Assembly (NCBI GenBank): GCA_013152205.1
Contig: JAADGV010000112.1
Span: 1-64,000, forward strand
Reading direction: 5' to 3'
Source of the DNA: Planctomycetota bacterium
Lineage (GTDB): Bacteria > Planctomycetota > Planctomycetia > Pirellulales > Lacipirellulaceae
Length of the DNA stretch: 64,000 nucleotides
Shown here: positions 54,630-63,256 of the stretch, in pieces
Layout of the letters: each line of letters opens with the position of its first letter
Position numbering within the stretch: the stretch's first letter is position 1
Translations under genes and position numbers: made by a program
The notes under the pieces: model-generated
Databases searched by the model: none
Seen by the model: the letters and a program-made list of their open reading frames with translations, nothing else
Told to the model about the DNA's origin: nothing

Positions 54630-55454
54630 ATGCCCAAGCCCGCTCCTCATATTTTGATGTGCCCGCCAGACTACTATGGCATCGAATATGAGATCAATCC
54701 GTGGATGAGTACCGAGCGTCAAGCCGACCACGGCTTGGCTGTCGAACAGTGGCAACAACTCTATGAGTGTCTAGTCAAAGCGGGCGCCGAAGTCTCTAAG
54801 TTAGCGCCTCAGACAGGGCTTCCCGACCTCGTCTTTACGGCCAACGCGGCGATTGTCTACCAGCATCAGGCGGTTCTAGCACGATTTAAGCACAAGCAGC
54901 GTCAGGGCGAAGAGCAGCACTTTTGTCGCTGGTTGGAAGATCATGGCTTGCGCGTTCAAGAAGCGCCTGGCGATTTTTCGTTTGAAGGTGCGGGCGACGC
55001 TTTGTTTTGTGGCGAAACATTATATGCGGGCTATCGAATGCGAAGCGATGCCGGCGGACATCAGGAGATCGGCAAACTGCTTGGCGTGCGTGTCTTGCCT
55101 TTGGAGTTGGTCGATCCTTACTACTACCACCTCGATACATGCTTCTGCCCACTGGCCGTAGACGAAGCGATTTACTTTCCTGGGGCATTCGACAGTTATG
55201 GCCTGCAGGTGCTTGCCGAACACGTCCCCAAGTTGATTGCCGTTGAAGAAAGCGAAGCCCGTAGCTTTGCGTGCAATGCCGTGGTTGTAGGTCGTACGGT
55301 CATTACCAACACTGGCTGCCCGCAGCTTCACAAGCAGCTCGAACAAGCGGGCTACTCGCCGATTGCGACGCCATTGGGCGAATTTGTCAAAGCCGGCGGC
55401 AGCGCTAAGTGCTTGACCTTACGACTCGATGGCGAAGAAGCCGCCGACTGGTGA
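54630..55454 (+). CDS. arginine dihydrolase-type amidinotransferase-fold enzyme (ArgZ N-domain like)
   Basis: A 274-residue member of the guanidino-group modifying superfamily. N-terminal MCPPDYYGIEYEINPWM matches the cyanobacterial ArgZ/AgrE N-terminal half. An Asn in LVFTANAAIVY (residue 72) corresponds to the residue reported to distinguish arginine dihydrolase from arginine deiminase. The catalytic His is in YYYHLDTCFCPL near residue 170 and the nucleophile Cys is Cys261 in AGGSAKCLTLRL. ArgZ hydrolyses arginine to ornithine, CO2 and two ammonia. Dimethylarginine hydrolase is the main alternative. The TIGR00300 partner half is encoded separately at 48683, not fused. Confidence 0.85.
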   Translation: MPKPAPHILMCPPDYYGIEYEINPWMSTERQADHGLAVEQWQQLYECLVKAGAEVSKLAPQTGLPDLVFTANAAIVYQHQAVLARFKHKQRQGEEQHFCRWLEDHGLRVQEAPGDFSFEGAGDALFCGETLYAGYRMRSDAGGHQEIGKLLGVRVLPLELVDPYYYHLDTCFCPLAVDEAIYFPGAFDSYGLQVLAEHVPKLIAVEESEARSFACNAVVVGRTVITNTGCPQLHKQLEQAGYSPIATPLGEFVKAGGSAKCLTLRLDGEEAADW

Positions 55455-55464
55455 AAAATCTGGG

Positions 55465-56085
55465 CTAGACGGTGTTCGGCGGCGATTCCTTTGCCAACGC
55501 ACTGATCTTTTTGAATTCCTCGGTCCCTGCTCGCACACACCACTCGAAAAAGGCCGACTCGGTGGTTGTCAGCACGGCCCCCGACGCTTCCATCCGACGC
55601 AGGGCAACCTCATAATCGGCTGGATACCGAGATGTAACGGCATCGACAGCCACGATCACCTGATACCCAGCAGCCAACAGATCTAGCACCGTTTGCTGCA
55701 CGCAAACATGGGCTTCGATGCCGCAGACCAAAACTCGCTGTATTCCTACTTCGCGCCACTCAGAAAAAATCTCGCCACATTCTCCACAACTAAATGCCTG
55801 CTTGCCAGCGGGTTTGGTTTCCAACCGCTCAGCTAATGATGAGACGGTCGGCCCTAATTTCTCAGGGTACTGCTCGGTTGCGTAGGTCCGCACCCCCAGC
55901 ACCTTGGCAGCATCGAGCAGCCGCCTGATATTCCATACGACAGGCTCAATTCCCGTCTGCACGACGACCAAGCGTTCTTGCACGTCGACGACCAACATCG
56001 CTGTATCTTCGCGACGCATCAATTCAGGACTTCGTGGCAACCCTGCAGGCTGCTCAGAGCGATTGTCTGGAGAAGGGGCGGTCAT
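55465..56085 (-). CDS. isochorismatase-family cysteine hydrolase
   Basis: A 206-residue hydrolase of the isochorismatase/nicotinamidase superfamily. The catalytic Asp is in MLVVDVQERLV near residue 30; the Lys is in ETKPAGKQAFSC near residue 95; the nucleophile Cys is in VCGIEAHVCVQQT near residue 125. The YCAC/ISOC1-type layout fits small-molecule amidase or deaminase activities; the substrate is unknown. The last Cys motif ACVxxT is well preserved. It converges with the arginine-dihydrolase-type gene (10 bases between stops), so not co-transcribed. A CSGECGE Cys pair (FSCGECGEIF) is unusual for the family and may be structural. Confidence 0.85.
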   Translation of the reverse strand: MTAPSPDNRSEQPAGLPRSPELMRREDTAMLVVDVQERLVVVQTGIEPVVWNIRRLLDAAKVLGVRTYATEQYPEKLGPTVSSLAERLETKPAGKQAFSCGECGEIFSEWREVGIQRVLVCGIEAHVCVQQTVLDLLAAGYQVIVAVDAVTSRYPADYEVALRRMEASGAVLTTTESAFFEWCVRAGTEEFKKISALAKESPPNTV

Positions 56086-56180
56086 CGGTGCCTACCGGTA
56101 TATTGTTGAAGGAAACCAAGATTCAAGTCCCCCATGATACGCCCTGCCCACGACGAATCCCAGTGCTTGCTTTAAGTTCC

Positions 56181-56292
56181 CAGGACGATTCCAAAGTCAC
56201 TAATTCTGTAGTAGCTGCGGGCGGAAGCCGCAGTTTTTTCAGCCTCGACCACAGCTTCCGCCTGCGGCTAGCATGACTTTGCAATCGTCCTG
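56181..56292. mobile_element. MITE-like element, CAGGACGATT family, tree-core type
   Basis: Inverted ends CAGGACGATTCCAAAGTC and GACTTTGCAATCGTCCTG match at 17 of 18 positions. They are the same ends as the element at 21668-21822, but the core is different: a hairpin of the CTGCGGGCGGAAGCCGCAG and CTTCCGCCTGCGGCTAG type. No direct repeat flanks this copy. It has no gene. Confidence 0.7.
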
Positions 56293-56373
56293 GCAGCCCC
56301 CCCCTAGCCGTGCGACAGATGGTTGGCGAGAATGGATGGCTCCCCTCTTTTTTATCCCCATATTGTTCACATT

Positions 56374-56913
56374 ATGAAAACACGCTCGACAACGATACTC
56401 ACAGTCCGCCACAACGGCCAAGTTGCCATGGGAGGCGATGGCCAAGTCACCATGGGTCAAACCGTGGTGAAGTCTGACGCAGTGAAAATCCGCCGGCTGG
56501 TGGACGACCGCATCCTGGTAGGTTTTGCTGGGGCGGCGGCCGACGCCTTTGCCCTGATGGAACGGCTGGAAGCAAAGCTGAAAGATTACCCAGCCAACCT
56601 GCCCCGTGCGGTAACCGAACTAGCCAAGGAATGGCGTACCGACCGTGCCCTACGTCGACTCGAAGCCTTAGTGGCGGTGGTCAACGACGAGCATACTTTT
56701 CTGTTGTCGGGCACAGGCGACGTGATACAGCCTAGCGATGGCATCCTTGGCATCGGCTCGGGAGGCAACTACGCCTTGGCAGCTGCCCGAGCATTGGTCG
56801 ACAATTGTTCGCTTTCAGCAGCCGAGGTGGTGCGAAAATCGCTAGAGATCGCTGGCGATATCTGTGTCTATACGAATCGCAATATAGTCATCGAAGAGCT
56901 TAACGAGGCCTAG
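56374..56913 (+). CDS. hslV: HslV, proteolytic subunit of the HslUV protease
   Basis: ATP-dependent proteasome-like protease subunit, 179 residues. The mature N-terminal catalytic Thr is in [22 protein letters not shown] (the first residues KTRS form a short propeptide). [17 protein letters not shown] and [16 protein letters not shown] are conserved. The frame is open back to 56323, but the ATG at 56374 gives the family start. The hslU gene follows directly, as is usual. It degrades unfolded or tagged cytoplasmic proteins, with heat-shock regulation common, though no heat-shock promoter was verified here. Confidence 0.96.
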   Translation: MKTRSTTILTVRHNGQVAMGGDGQVTMGQTVVKSDAVKIRRLVDDRILVGFAGAAADAFALMERLEAKLKDYPANLPRAVTELAKEWRTDRALRRLEALVAVVNDEHTFLLSGTGDVIQPSDGILGIGSGGNYALAAARALVDNCSLSAAEVVRKSLEIAGDICVYTNRNIVIEELNEA

Positions 56914-56988
56914 CCACTGGGGCCTTTGTCTATTTTTACAGCACAAAATCGCTCGCCTTTTTTTGGGCGGTTACTGAAAGATATCAAC

Positions 56989-58335
56989 GTGAAAAACCTG
57001 ACTCCCCGAGAAATCGTCGAAGAACTTAACCGGCACATTGTAGGTCAAGCCGACGCAAAACGTGCGGTGGCGATCGCTATCCGCAACCGTTGGCGCCGTC
57101 AGCAATTGGACGAAGAATTCCGTAAGGAAGTAGCCCCCAAGAACATCCTGATGATTGGCCCCACCGGCGTCGGCAAAACCGAAATCGCCCGCCGACTGGC
57201 TACGCTCACCGGCGCACCGTTCATCAAAGTCGAAGCGTCGAAGTACACCGAAGTGGGCTACTACGGCCGCGATGTGGAAAGCATGGTCCGCGAGTTGGTC
57301 GAGAATGCGATCGGTCTGGTTCGCGAACGCGAAATGGCCAACGTCAAAGAAGAGGCTGAGCGACGTGTCACCGAACGGCTGGTCGACCTTCTAGCTCCTG
57401 CGCCTGCCTCGTTTGATGTTGGTGTTGATACTAGCGATTCGCCTGAGCGATACGAACGTACTCGCGAAAAAATGCGGGCAATGCTCGTCAACGGCGAACT
57501 AGAGACACGCAAAGTCGAACTTTCGATCGAGCAAAAAGCCCAAGCAATGATGATCCCTGGCATGGGCGGGCCAGGCAGCGAAGGGGTTGATTTTGATATG
57601 CAGGGCATGCTCGAAAAGTTTTTGCCGAAGAACGTCATCCACCGCGAGTTGACTGTCGCCGAAGCCCGAAAAGTTCTCTTCGACCAAGAGTGCGAAGCAC
57701 TGATCGATCAAGACAAGATCAACGCTTTGGCCATCGAGTTGGCTGAAGACACAGGCATTATTTTTCTCGACGAAATCGACAAAGTGGTCGCCAGCGAAGG
57801 GGGCCGAGGTGCGGATGTTTCGCGCCAGGGTGTCCAACGCGACTTGCTACCAATCGTCGAAGGCACCACCGTCCAAACTCGCTACGGTTATGTTCGCACC
57901 GACCATGTCTTGTTTGTCGCCGCGGGTGCGTTCCACTCGACCAATCCGAGCGATTTGATGCCCGAGCTTCAAGGCCGATTCCCGATTCGCGTGGAGCTTG
58001 ATGACCTGACGAAAGACGACTTTATTCGTATCCTTGCCGAGCCACGTAATGCGTTGACGAAGCAATATGTTGCACTGCTGGATACCGAAGGCGTCAAAAT
58101 CGAGTTCAAAGACGACGCCATCGAATCGCTAGCCACCTATGCCTATCAGGTTAACCAATCGACCCAAAACATTGGTGCCCGACGTCTCCAGACGATCATG
58201 GAACGCTTGCTCGAAGAGCTTAGCTTCGAAGCACCAGACATGAAAATGGGTCGGGTCGAGATCAATGCCGCCTACGTTCACGAACGGCTGGAAGAGATCG
58301 CCAAAGACGAAGACCTCAGCAAATTCATTTTGTAG
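56989..58335 (+). CDS. hslU: HslU, ATPase subunit of the HslUV protease
   Basis: AAA+ unfoldase of 448 residues. I use the GTG at 56989, because translation then begins KNLTPREIVEELNRHIVGQ as in the family; the frame also permits a TTG at 56926. Walker A is GPTGVGKT near residue 54; the pore loop is GYYGRDVES near residue 83 (E. coli has GYVGKEV); Walker B is GIIFLDEIDK near residue 260; the sensor 2 Arg is in NIGARRLQTI near residue 400; and the C-terminal LSKFIL docks into HslV. The 75-base gap after hslV and the same order imply one operon. Its end overlaps the convergent tsaE by 11 bases. Confidence 0.96.
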   Translation: MKNLTPREIVEELNRHIVGQADAKRAVAIAIRNRWRRQQLDEEFRKEVAPKNILMIGPTGVGKTEIARRLATLTGAPFIKVEASKYTEVGYYGRDVESMVRELVENAIGLVREREMANVKEEAERRVTERLVDLLAPAPASFDVGVDTSDSPERYERTREKMRAMLVNGELETRKVELSIEQKAQAMMIPGMGGPGSEGVDFDMQGMLEKFLPKNVIHRELTVAEARKVLFDQECEALIDQDKINALAIELAEDTGIIFLDEIDKVVASEGGRGADVSRQGVQRDLLPIVEGTTVQTRYGYVRTDHVLFVAAGAFHSTNPSDLMPELQGRFPIRVELDDLTKDDFIRILAEPRNALTKQYVALLDTEGVKIEFKDDAIESLATYAYQVNQSTQNIGARRLQTIMERLLEELSFEAPDMKMGRVEINAAYVHERLEEIAKDEDLSKFIL

Positions 58336-58810
58336 AAGACGCTTTGGCGGCCAATTGTTCAACCATTTTATCCGCGGTCGGCGAACTGCCGGTCAAAATG
58401 AACTCGCGTTTGCTTTCCTCCAACACCTCAATCTGAATCTTTAGGTAGTCGAGCGGCAGGCAGCGTTCGACTCGGTCGGCCCATTCCACAAAGGTAAGCC
58501 CTTCTCGATCAAAATACTCTTCCGGCCCTAGCTCTAAAAATTCGTCTTCGTCGCGGAGTCGGTAGGTATCGAAGTGGTAGATCGGACGACGCCCTTCAGT
58601 GTATTCATTCACCAGGACAAACGTAGGGCTGGTGACCCTCTTGGCTGGCACCCCCATCGCAGTCGCCACGCCTTGAACCAATCTCGTTTTCCCCGCACCC
58701 AATGTGCCGACAAGCGCTATCGCGGTGCCAGCAGGCAACACGTCGGCAAGCAATTTCCCCAAACGGTCGGTAGAACTCTCGTCGTCTGCGATATAACGAA
58801 ACTCAGTCAT
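58325..58810 (-). CDS. tsaE: TsaE, tRNA threonylcarbamoyladenosine biosynthesis ATPase
   Basis: A 161-residue P-loop ATPase that activates the TsaB-TsaD complex making t6A37 in tRNAs. Walker A is VGTLGAGKTRLVQG near residue 38; SPTFVLVNEYTEG near residue 62 and HFDTYRLRDEDEFLELG near residue 78 hold the conserved Asp and Glu; FVEWADRVERCLP near residue 106 is typical. It is downstream of thiL with 25 bases between, so one operon. The stop overlaps hslU. Confidence 0.95.
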   Translation of the reverse strand: MTEFRYIADDESSTDRLGKLLADVLPAGTAIALVGTLGAGKTRLVQGVATAMGVPAKRVTSPTFVLVNEYTEGRRPIYHFDTYRLRDEDEFLELGPEEYFDREGLTFVEWADRVERCLPLDYLKIQIEVLEESKREFILTGSSPTADKMVEQLAAKASSTK

Positions 58811-58835
58811 TTGTTGCCTTGATGTTCACAGCCAC

Positions 58836-59768
58836 TTAATGTTCATAGCCACATGGGGCAAGCGGCAAACGCTTGCCTGCCTGATCGATCTGCCAAAGTC
58901 CGGGGGTCTCGATAAGTTCGCCGATGCGAGTCACTGGGACATTCAGCGGCTGATCCGCCAAAATTTTCTCGGCAACATCTGCGGATGCCGCCAGTACCAA
59001 TTCAAAATCTTCGCCGTCAGACATCGCGTGTTCAAGGGCTGATCGTCCATCTTGTTCGCTTAGCCGATGGGCAGCCTCCGCAATAGGCAGGGCTGACAGA
59101 TCGAGCACCGCCCCAACCCCGCTCGCCTTGGCCAGCCGCGACACATCGAGCGACAACCCATCAGAGATATCCATTCCCGCAGTCAACTCGTAGCGTTGAT
59201 GAAGTTCGAGGGCTTCCGTAACCCTCGGCTCAACAGCCAAATGCCGACCAAGAATGCTCCCGCCCAATTTTCCGGTGACCAACAGCTGATCGCCCACTTG
59301 GCCACCACTTCGGGTGAGTGGCCCCTGCGAAGTAGTTTCGCCGATAGCCGTGATGCTTACGACCAAGGGTCCATCCCAAGCATTGGTATCGCCGCCTGCA
59401 ATCGTTACTTCGAATCGTTCAGCTAGCGGTATCATACCGCGATACATGTCGATCGCTAGCTCTAACGGCGTTCGTGTTGCCGTCCCCTGCCGCGGCAAAA
59501 CCAACGAGACAAACGCTGCCACAGGCCGAGCTGCCATCGCCGCCAGATCGCTGAGATTCACGCCGAGAGACTTATGCCCGATCTGCTGCGGATCGACTTG
59601 ATCGACCAAAAAATCGACACCATCGGTCAGCGTATCGGTAGTCACTACCGTATTGCCCCCCCCAACCTGGCCCAATACCGCAGCATCATCGCCCAGACCT
59701 ACTAGCTCGCGCGAGCTGGTAGGCAGGTTCTCACCGAGCCATGCAATAAGTTCGCTTTCCAATGCCAT
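58836..59768 (-). CDS. thiL: thiamine-monophosphate kinase
   Basis: Phosphorylates thiamine monophosphate to the active diphosphate cofactor. A 310-residue PurM/AIR synthase-like fold. GLGDDAAVL near residue 24, VTTDTLTDGVDF near residue 42 and the metal/nucleotide motif TIAGGDTNAWDGP near residue 122 are family hallmarks; TAGMDISDGLSLDVSRLA near residue 197 and MSDGEDFELVLA near residue 251 follow. No TPP riboswitch was seen upstream. Pairs with tsaE downstream, a pairing also seen in other bacteria as thiL neighbours vary. Confidence 0.94.
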   Translation of the reverse strand: MALESELIAWLGENLPTSSRELVGLGDDAAVLGQVGGGNTVVTTDTLTDGVDFLVDQVDPQQIGHKSLGVNLSDLAAMAARPVAAFVSLVLPRQGTATRTPLELAIDMYRGMIPLAERFEVTIAGGDTNAWDGPLVVSITAIGETTSQGPLTRSGGQVGDQLLVTGKLGGSILGRHLAVEPRVTEALELHQRYELTAGMDISDGLSLDVSRLAKASGVGAVLDLSALPIAEAAHRLSEQDGRSALEHAMSDGEDFELVLAASADVAEKILADQPLNVPVTRIGELIETPGLWQIDQAGKRLPLAPCGYEH

Positions 59769-59833
59769 GGGTTACGGCCCTTACCAATTTTTCTTTGAGT
59801 CGAAACTTCTTCGCCGCCAACTACAAGGCCACA

Positions 59834-59923
59834 AGTTCTGTTATAGCCGCAAGCGGAAGCTGCGGTCTCCTAGCCTCGACCACGGCTTCCGCCTGCGGCT
59901 AGTATGACTTTGTAATTCTCCTG
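59834..59923. mobile_element. degenerate MITE-like element, CAGGACGATT family
   Basis: The right end GACTTTGTAATTCTCCTG (59906-59923) and the core (ATAGCCGCAAGCGG, CTTCCGCCTGCGGCTAG) match the element at 56181-56292. The left end has decayed. It lies in the thiL-csrA gap (59769-60185), where no gene is supported; the rest of that gap is AT-rich without a convincing promoter match. Confidence 0.55.
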
Positions 59924-60185
59924 ACCAAGCCCCACCTCTACCGTTGCTTGGCGGGGAGATTTACCCCAAAAACCGAACCCCCATTTCGCGCCCACTGCCT
60001 AAACTACCATCATTTTGTACAAAACTTGGCTTTTTTGCTAGCCAAACAGCTTGCAAACGGCACTAGCTATCACTACCGTTACGCTAAAGCGGGTTGCTAG
60101 TCAGCACGTAAGTTTCACGGGGTAAGCTGGTTTCGGCCTGTAGTGGTGTTCTTCTAACTGCGTGGGGAGAAAGGGAGTTCGCGAC

Positions 60186-60446
60186 GTGTTAGTTGTGTCT
60201 CGAAAAGTTGGCGAGCGTATCATCATTGGCGACAAGATCACGGTAACCGTGGTCAAGATCGGCAGTGGCGGTGTGCGTATCGGTATCGATGCCCCCACTG
60301 AAATGGCTGTCATGCGCGAGGAACTGTCCGAAAAAATCCGCCAGGAAGAACGCGACCGACAGCTGCGTGCCGAGGAGCAATCACATGCCGAGAGTCAATC
60401 GCTCGAGGCTGCCCAATCACCCAACACGGATGGCGATCCTTCTTAA
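60186..60446 (+). CDS. csrA: CsrA/RsmA translational regulator
   Basis: An RNA-binding protein that controls translation and stability of mRNAs by binding GGA motifs. I use the GTG at 60186, with AGGGAG eight bases upstream, which gives the family start (LVVSRKVGERIIIGDKITVTVV). The conserved core continues to VRIGIDAPTEMAVMREEL. The total is 86 residues; the tail after about residue 60 (RDRQLRAEEQSHAES...) is longer than in E. coli CsrA (61 residues) and hydrophilic. In flagellated bacteria CsrA is often beside fliW; no such neighbour is present here. Confidence 0.95.
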   Translation: MLVVSRKVGERIIIGDKITVTVVKIGSGGVRIGIDAPTEMAVMREELSEKIRQEERDRQLRAEEQSHAESQSLEAAQSPNTDGDPS

Positions 60447-60458
60447 CTGGCCCACGTT

Positions 60459-60503
60459 CCTCTGGTTACTTACGACCGGGCCTCTGGTTATTTTACGACC
60501 GGG
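60459..60503. repeat. tandem 22-base duplication at the ftsQ end
   Basis: CCTCTGGTTACTTACGACCGGG (60459-60480) is followed at once by CCTCTGGTTATTTTACGACC plus GGG (60481-60503). The second copy contains the stop codon of the FtsQ-like gene. A related codon duplication (TPRTVKK twice) lies in its C terminus. Confidence 0.75.
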
Positions 60504-61474
60504 GTTTCTTCGTCGGTGGCAGGGTTTTTCTTCACCGTTCGTGGCGTGAGAGTTTTTTTAACCGTCCGAGGGGTGATGGCCAGTTCTTTGCGTACATCAA
60601 CCACCGCTGGCCCACGCACCGAGTCTAATGAACCATGTTCCTCGGCATACTTTTGCAGACGCTTCAGCTTGGTCTCGAACGTATCCTCGCCGGGCAAGCC
60701 TTTGTCTTGAGCGGCCCCCCAGACGATTCTTGTGCCTCCGCTGGTAATCAAATCGAACACAAAGTAGCGTTGGTCGTCCTGAATCTCTTGGCGGGCGGAA
60801 GGCAATATGTCGACCAGATGAAGCGACTCCCACACGTCGGATAACCCCTCTGCCAATTCAGCGGCTCCGGCAACGCGGGGGTCGGTCCATGGTTGCCCGA
60901 CCGGTGGGCGACCAATGATACCGCCGATACGCGGAAGATAACGCTTGCGAATCTCTGGCACATCAGCCGCGGGCAATTGCACACCGAGGCGATCGACGGG
61001 AATGAGTTCCACCCCCCGTGGGCCCCCCAGTTCGACAACGGCTGCAGGCCGGCGGAATGTTAGGTCGACATGAACCTGAGGTGGATAACTCTTGGTGATT
61101 CGATCGACCGATTCCACCCAAGGATGAAGCACAAAGGCATCTCTCACCACGTTCACAAAGGCATCGTCCAGCACCGACAAACGGCGATCCAGGGCTGAGT
61201 TATGCACCACTTCGGCCCGCACGTCTGCCGTGATCCACTCAGGCAATGCGGTGGTGGTAATATGGTTGGCCGTGAGCAAGTAACGATCTCGGTGGATAAC
61301 CGACGGAGCAACTTGCTGCCAAGCCAACTGCAATCCCCAGCCCAAGAAGACGACCACAGCCAGCACGACCACGACCCGAATCCGCCGGCGCAATTTCGAC
61401 CTCGGCTGAGTCTGGGGGCTTTTGGACGGCACCTTGTCCGATCCGTTGCGTCGTTTTTTCTTAAACCGTGCCAC
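60488..61474 (-). CDS. FtsQ/DivIB-like divisome membrane protein
   Basis: A 328-residue bitopic membrane protein; the start is a GTG with GGAGGT six bases upstream. A basic cytoplasmic N terminus (ARFKKKRRNGSDK) precedes one membrane segment near residues 34-52 (VVVVLAVVVFLGWGLQLAW). The periplasmic part has a POTRA-like region (DAFVLHPWVESVDRITKSYPPQVHVDLTFRRPAAVVEL, about residues 110-150). The C terminus is basic with a TPRTVKK repeat. It lies 43 bases downstream of murB, the usual dcw arrangement (murB-ftsQ). FtsQ normally links early and late divisome parts; planctomycetes lack FtsZ, so a role other than FtsZ-ring division is expected. Confidence 0.82.
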   Translation of the reverse strand: MARFKKKRRNGSDKVPSKSPQTQPRSKLRRRIRVVVVLAVVVFLGWGLQLAWQQVAPSVIHRDRYLLTANHITTTALPEWITADVRAEVVHNSALDRRLSVLDDAFVNVVRDAFVLHPWVESVDRITKSYPPQVHVDLTFRRPAAVVELGGPRGVELIPVDRLGVQLPAADVPEIRKRYLPRIGGIIGRPPVGQPWTDPRVAGAAELAEGLSDVWESLHLVDILPSARQEIQDDQRYFVFDLITSGGTRIVWGAAQDKGLPGEDTFETKLKRLQKYAEEHGSLDSVRGPAVVDVRKELAITPRTVKKTLTPRTVKKNPATDEETPVVK

Positions 61475-61516
61475 TGCAACACCTCCGTGCGCTGTCAGTA
61501 TCCGTCGCCGCTCGAA

Positions 61517-62401
61517 CTACCAGATTTCAAGCTCTGTTTCCAACTCGACCCCTAGCCGCTCGGCAACGCGGCTGCGAATGATATCCATCAAACGCAACAC
61601 ATCCTGACTGGTCGCACCTTCGTTGGCCACGATAAAATTGGCATGTCGTTGGCTTACTTCAACCGCCCCCACGCTAGTTCCCTTGAGTCCGGCTTGATCA
61701 ATCAGAATACCAGCACTCATGCCGCGAGGGTTCTTAAAGACGCTAGCGACGTTCTGATACGACAGCGGTTGCCCTGCCTTTTTAACGATCCACTGCTTCT
61801 GCATCCGCTTCGTCAATTGCTCGGGGTCGTCGTCTTCCAACTGAAATTCGGCACTAAGAATGACAAGCTCATCAAGGCTACTCTGCCGATAAGCGAAAAC
61901 CAAGTCTTCGCGGTCTCGCTGCAAGATCTCGCCCGATCGAGTCATCACCGTCGCGCGACAAGCCCACTGGCCGATGTCTCCGCTACGGCTGCCGGCATTG
62001 CCGTGCAAGGCGCCGCCGATTGTGCCAGGAATGCCAACCAATGGTTCGAGCCCTGCTAGGCCTGAACGAACGGTCTCGCTGATGGCATGAGCTAGCTTGG
62101 CACCGCCACCGGCGACGAGCCGACCATCGCGAATTTGGATATCCGTGAAGACGGCACCGGCGAGGCTTACGACCATGCCGTGTACGCCCTCGTCGCGGAC
62201 AAGAACATTGGAACCGCTGCCGAGAACACGGATCGGAACCTCTTCGTCGCAACAACGGCGAACCAGAGCCGCTAGCTCGTCAACCGACTTTGGCTCGGCA
62301 TAGAACGTCGCAACGCCCCCCAGCTTGAGCCAAGTACGGGCGCCAAGCGGCTCGTCACGTAGAACAATTTTTTCAAAACCGCTAACTAATGTCATCGCCA
62401 C
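61517..62401 (-). CDS. murB: UDP-N-acetylenolpyruvoylglucosamine reductase
   Basis: Reduces UDP-GlcNAc-enolpyruvate to UDP-MurNAc in peptidoglycan synthesis. A 294-residue FAD-dependent enzyme with VLGSGSNVLVRDEGVHGMVV near residue 58 and LEPLVGIPGTIGGALHGNAGSRSGDIG near residue 119 in the FAD domain, and FKNPRGMSAGILIDQAGLKG near residue 220 with the catalytic Ser. The start is GTG at 62401 (or ATG two codons in). It precedes the FtsQ-like gene in the same operon. Its presence supports the modern view that planctomycetes have peptidoglycan. Confidence 0.95.
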   Translation of the reverse strand: MAMTLVSGFEKIVLRDEPLGARTWLKLGGVATFYAEPKSVDELAALVRRCCDEEVPIRVLGSGSNVLVRDEGVHGMVVSLAGAVFTDIQIRDGRLVAGGGAKLAHAISETVRSGLAGLEPLVGIPGTIGGALHGNAGSRSGDIGQWACRATVMTRSGEILQRDREDLVFAYRQSSLDELVILSAEFQLEDDDPEQLTKRMQKQWIVKKAGQPLSYQNVASVFKNPRGMSAGILIDQAGLKGTSVGAVEVSQRHANFIVANEGATSQDVLRLMDIIRSRVAERLGVELETELEIW

Positions 62402-62644
62402 AATTTCCTCGGAAAAGCAGGCTCCATGGTGACCGGTTCGCTGCTCGCCGTCAATCTGGGCTATTCTAGCCGAAAGCTGATTGGCACCTACTTCTGCTTG
62501 GTAACCCTATCGGATCGCCCAGTTACCGGGGTAGAGAACAAGTACCGTTGCTCCGATCATGCTGTAGCCGCCGGCGATAATAGTCGGGAAATTGGCTTTC
62601 CGGGGTCGATTTTTCTCAAGCTGGGGCCACAGGAGCGATTGTAG

Positions 62645-63130
62645 CTACAAGTGTAGCCTGCCGGCCAGATCGCCCGTTTGACGTAGAGATTCGTACGCCG
62701 CGATAGCCACCGAATTCGAGAGATTGAGGCTACGGACGTCGCCACGGGTAGGAATCCTCAGGCATCGCTCGTGCTGCTCTGCAAGCATTTGGTCGGGTAA
62801 TCCCTTGGATTCCGAGCCAAATACCAGCACCTCGCCCTGCCCCAACTGTACATCGGCATAAGACCGGGTGGCCTTCTTGGTAAAGTACCAGAACTGCGAT
62901 CCAGCGAGCCGCTCGACCAGCATGGGCCAGTCGTCGACGACTTCCCACTCGAGATGCTGCCAATAGTCGAGCCCTGCACGGCGGAGGTAGTAGTCGTCGA
63001 CCCGGAAGCCCAGGGGCCGTACGAGCCACAGCTTGGCGCCTACGGCCACACAGGTGCGACCAACGCTGCCCGTGTTGTAGGGAATCTCGGGCTGATAAAG
63101 CACGATGTGCAATTTTGGGTCGTATGGCAT
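62645..63130 (-). CDS. trmL: tRNA (cytidine(34)-2'-O)-methyltransferase
   Basis: SPOUT-class methyltransferase modifying the wobble base of tRNA-Leu. A 161-residue protein from the ATG at 63130; the frame extends to 63166. HIVLYQPEIPYNTGSVGRTCV near residue 7 is the TrmL start motif. The SAM-binding knot is in VLVFGSESKGLPDQ near residue 100 and RIPTRGDVRSLNLSNSVAIAAYE near residue 121. The gene is monocistronic between an empty 240-base gap and the divergent oxidoreductase gene. Confidence 0.95.
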   Translation of the reverse strand: MPYDPKLHIVLYQPEIPYNTGSVGRTCVAVGAKLWLVRPLGFRVDDYYLRRAGLDYWQHLEWEVVDDWPMLVERLAGSQFWYFTKKATRSYADVQLGQGEVLVFGSESKGLPDQMLAEQHERCLRIPTRGDVRSLNLSNSVAIAAYESLRQTGDLAGRLHL

Positions 63131-63256
63131 GGCCGTCTGTTGGCTGCTTCTTTCAATGACTGGCAAACGAGCAAAAGTCGACTCTTATGGCTGCGGTTGG
63201 AATTTACTATGATAGCAGACTTAAATTATTCACGCTATCAAAGGAGATTCAACACC

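Noticed and set aside
59769-60185. Riboswitch upstream of csrA or thiL
   Set aside because: No TPP or other riboswitch core was seen; the structure is explained by a degenerate repeat element.
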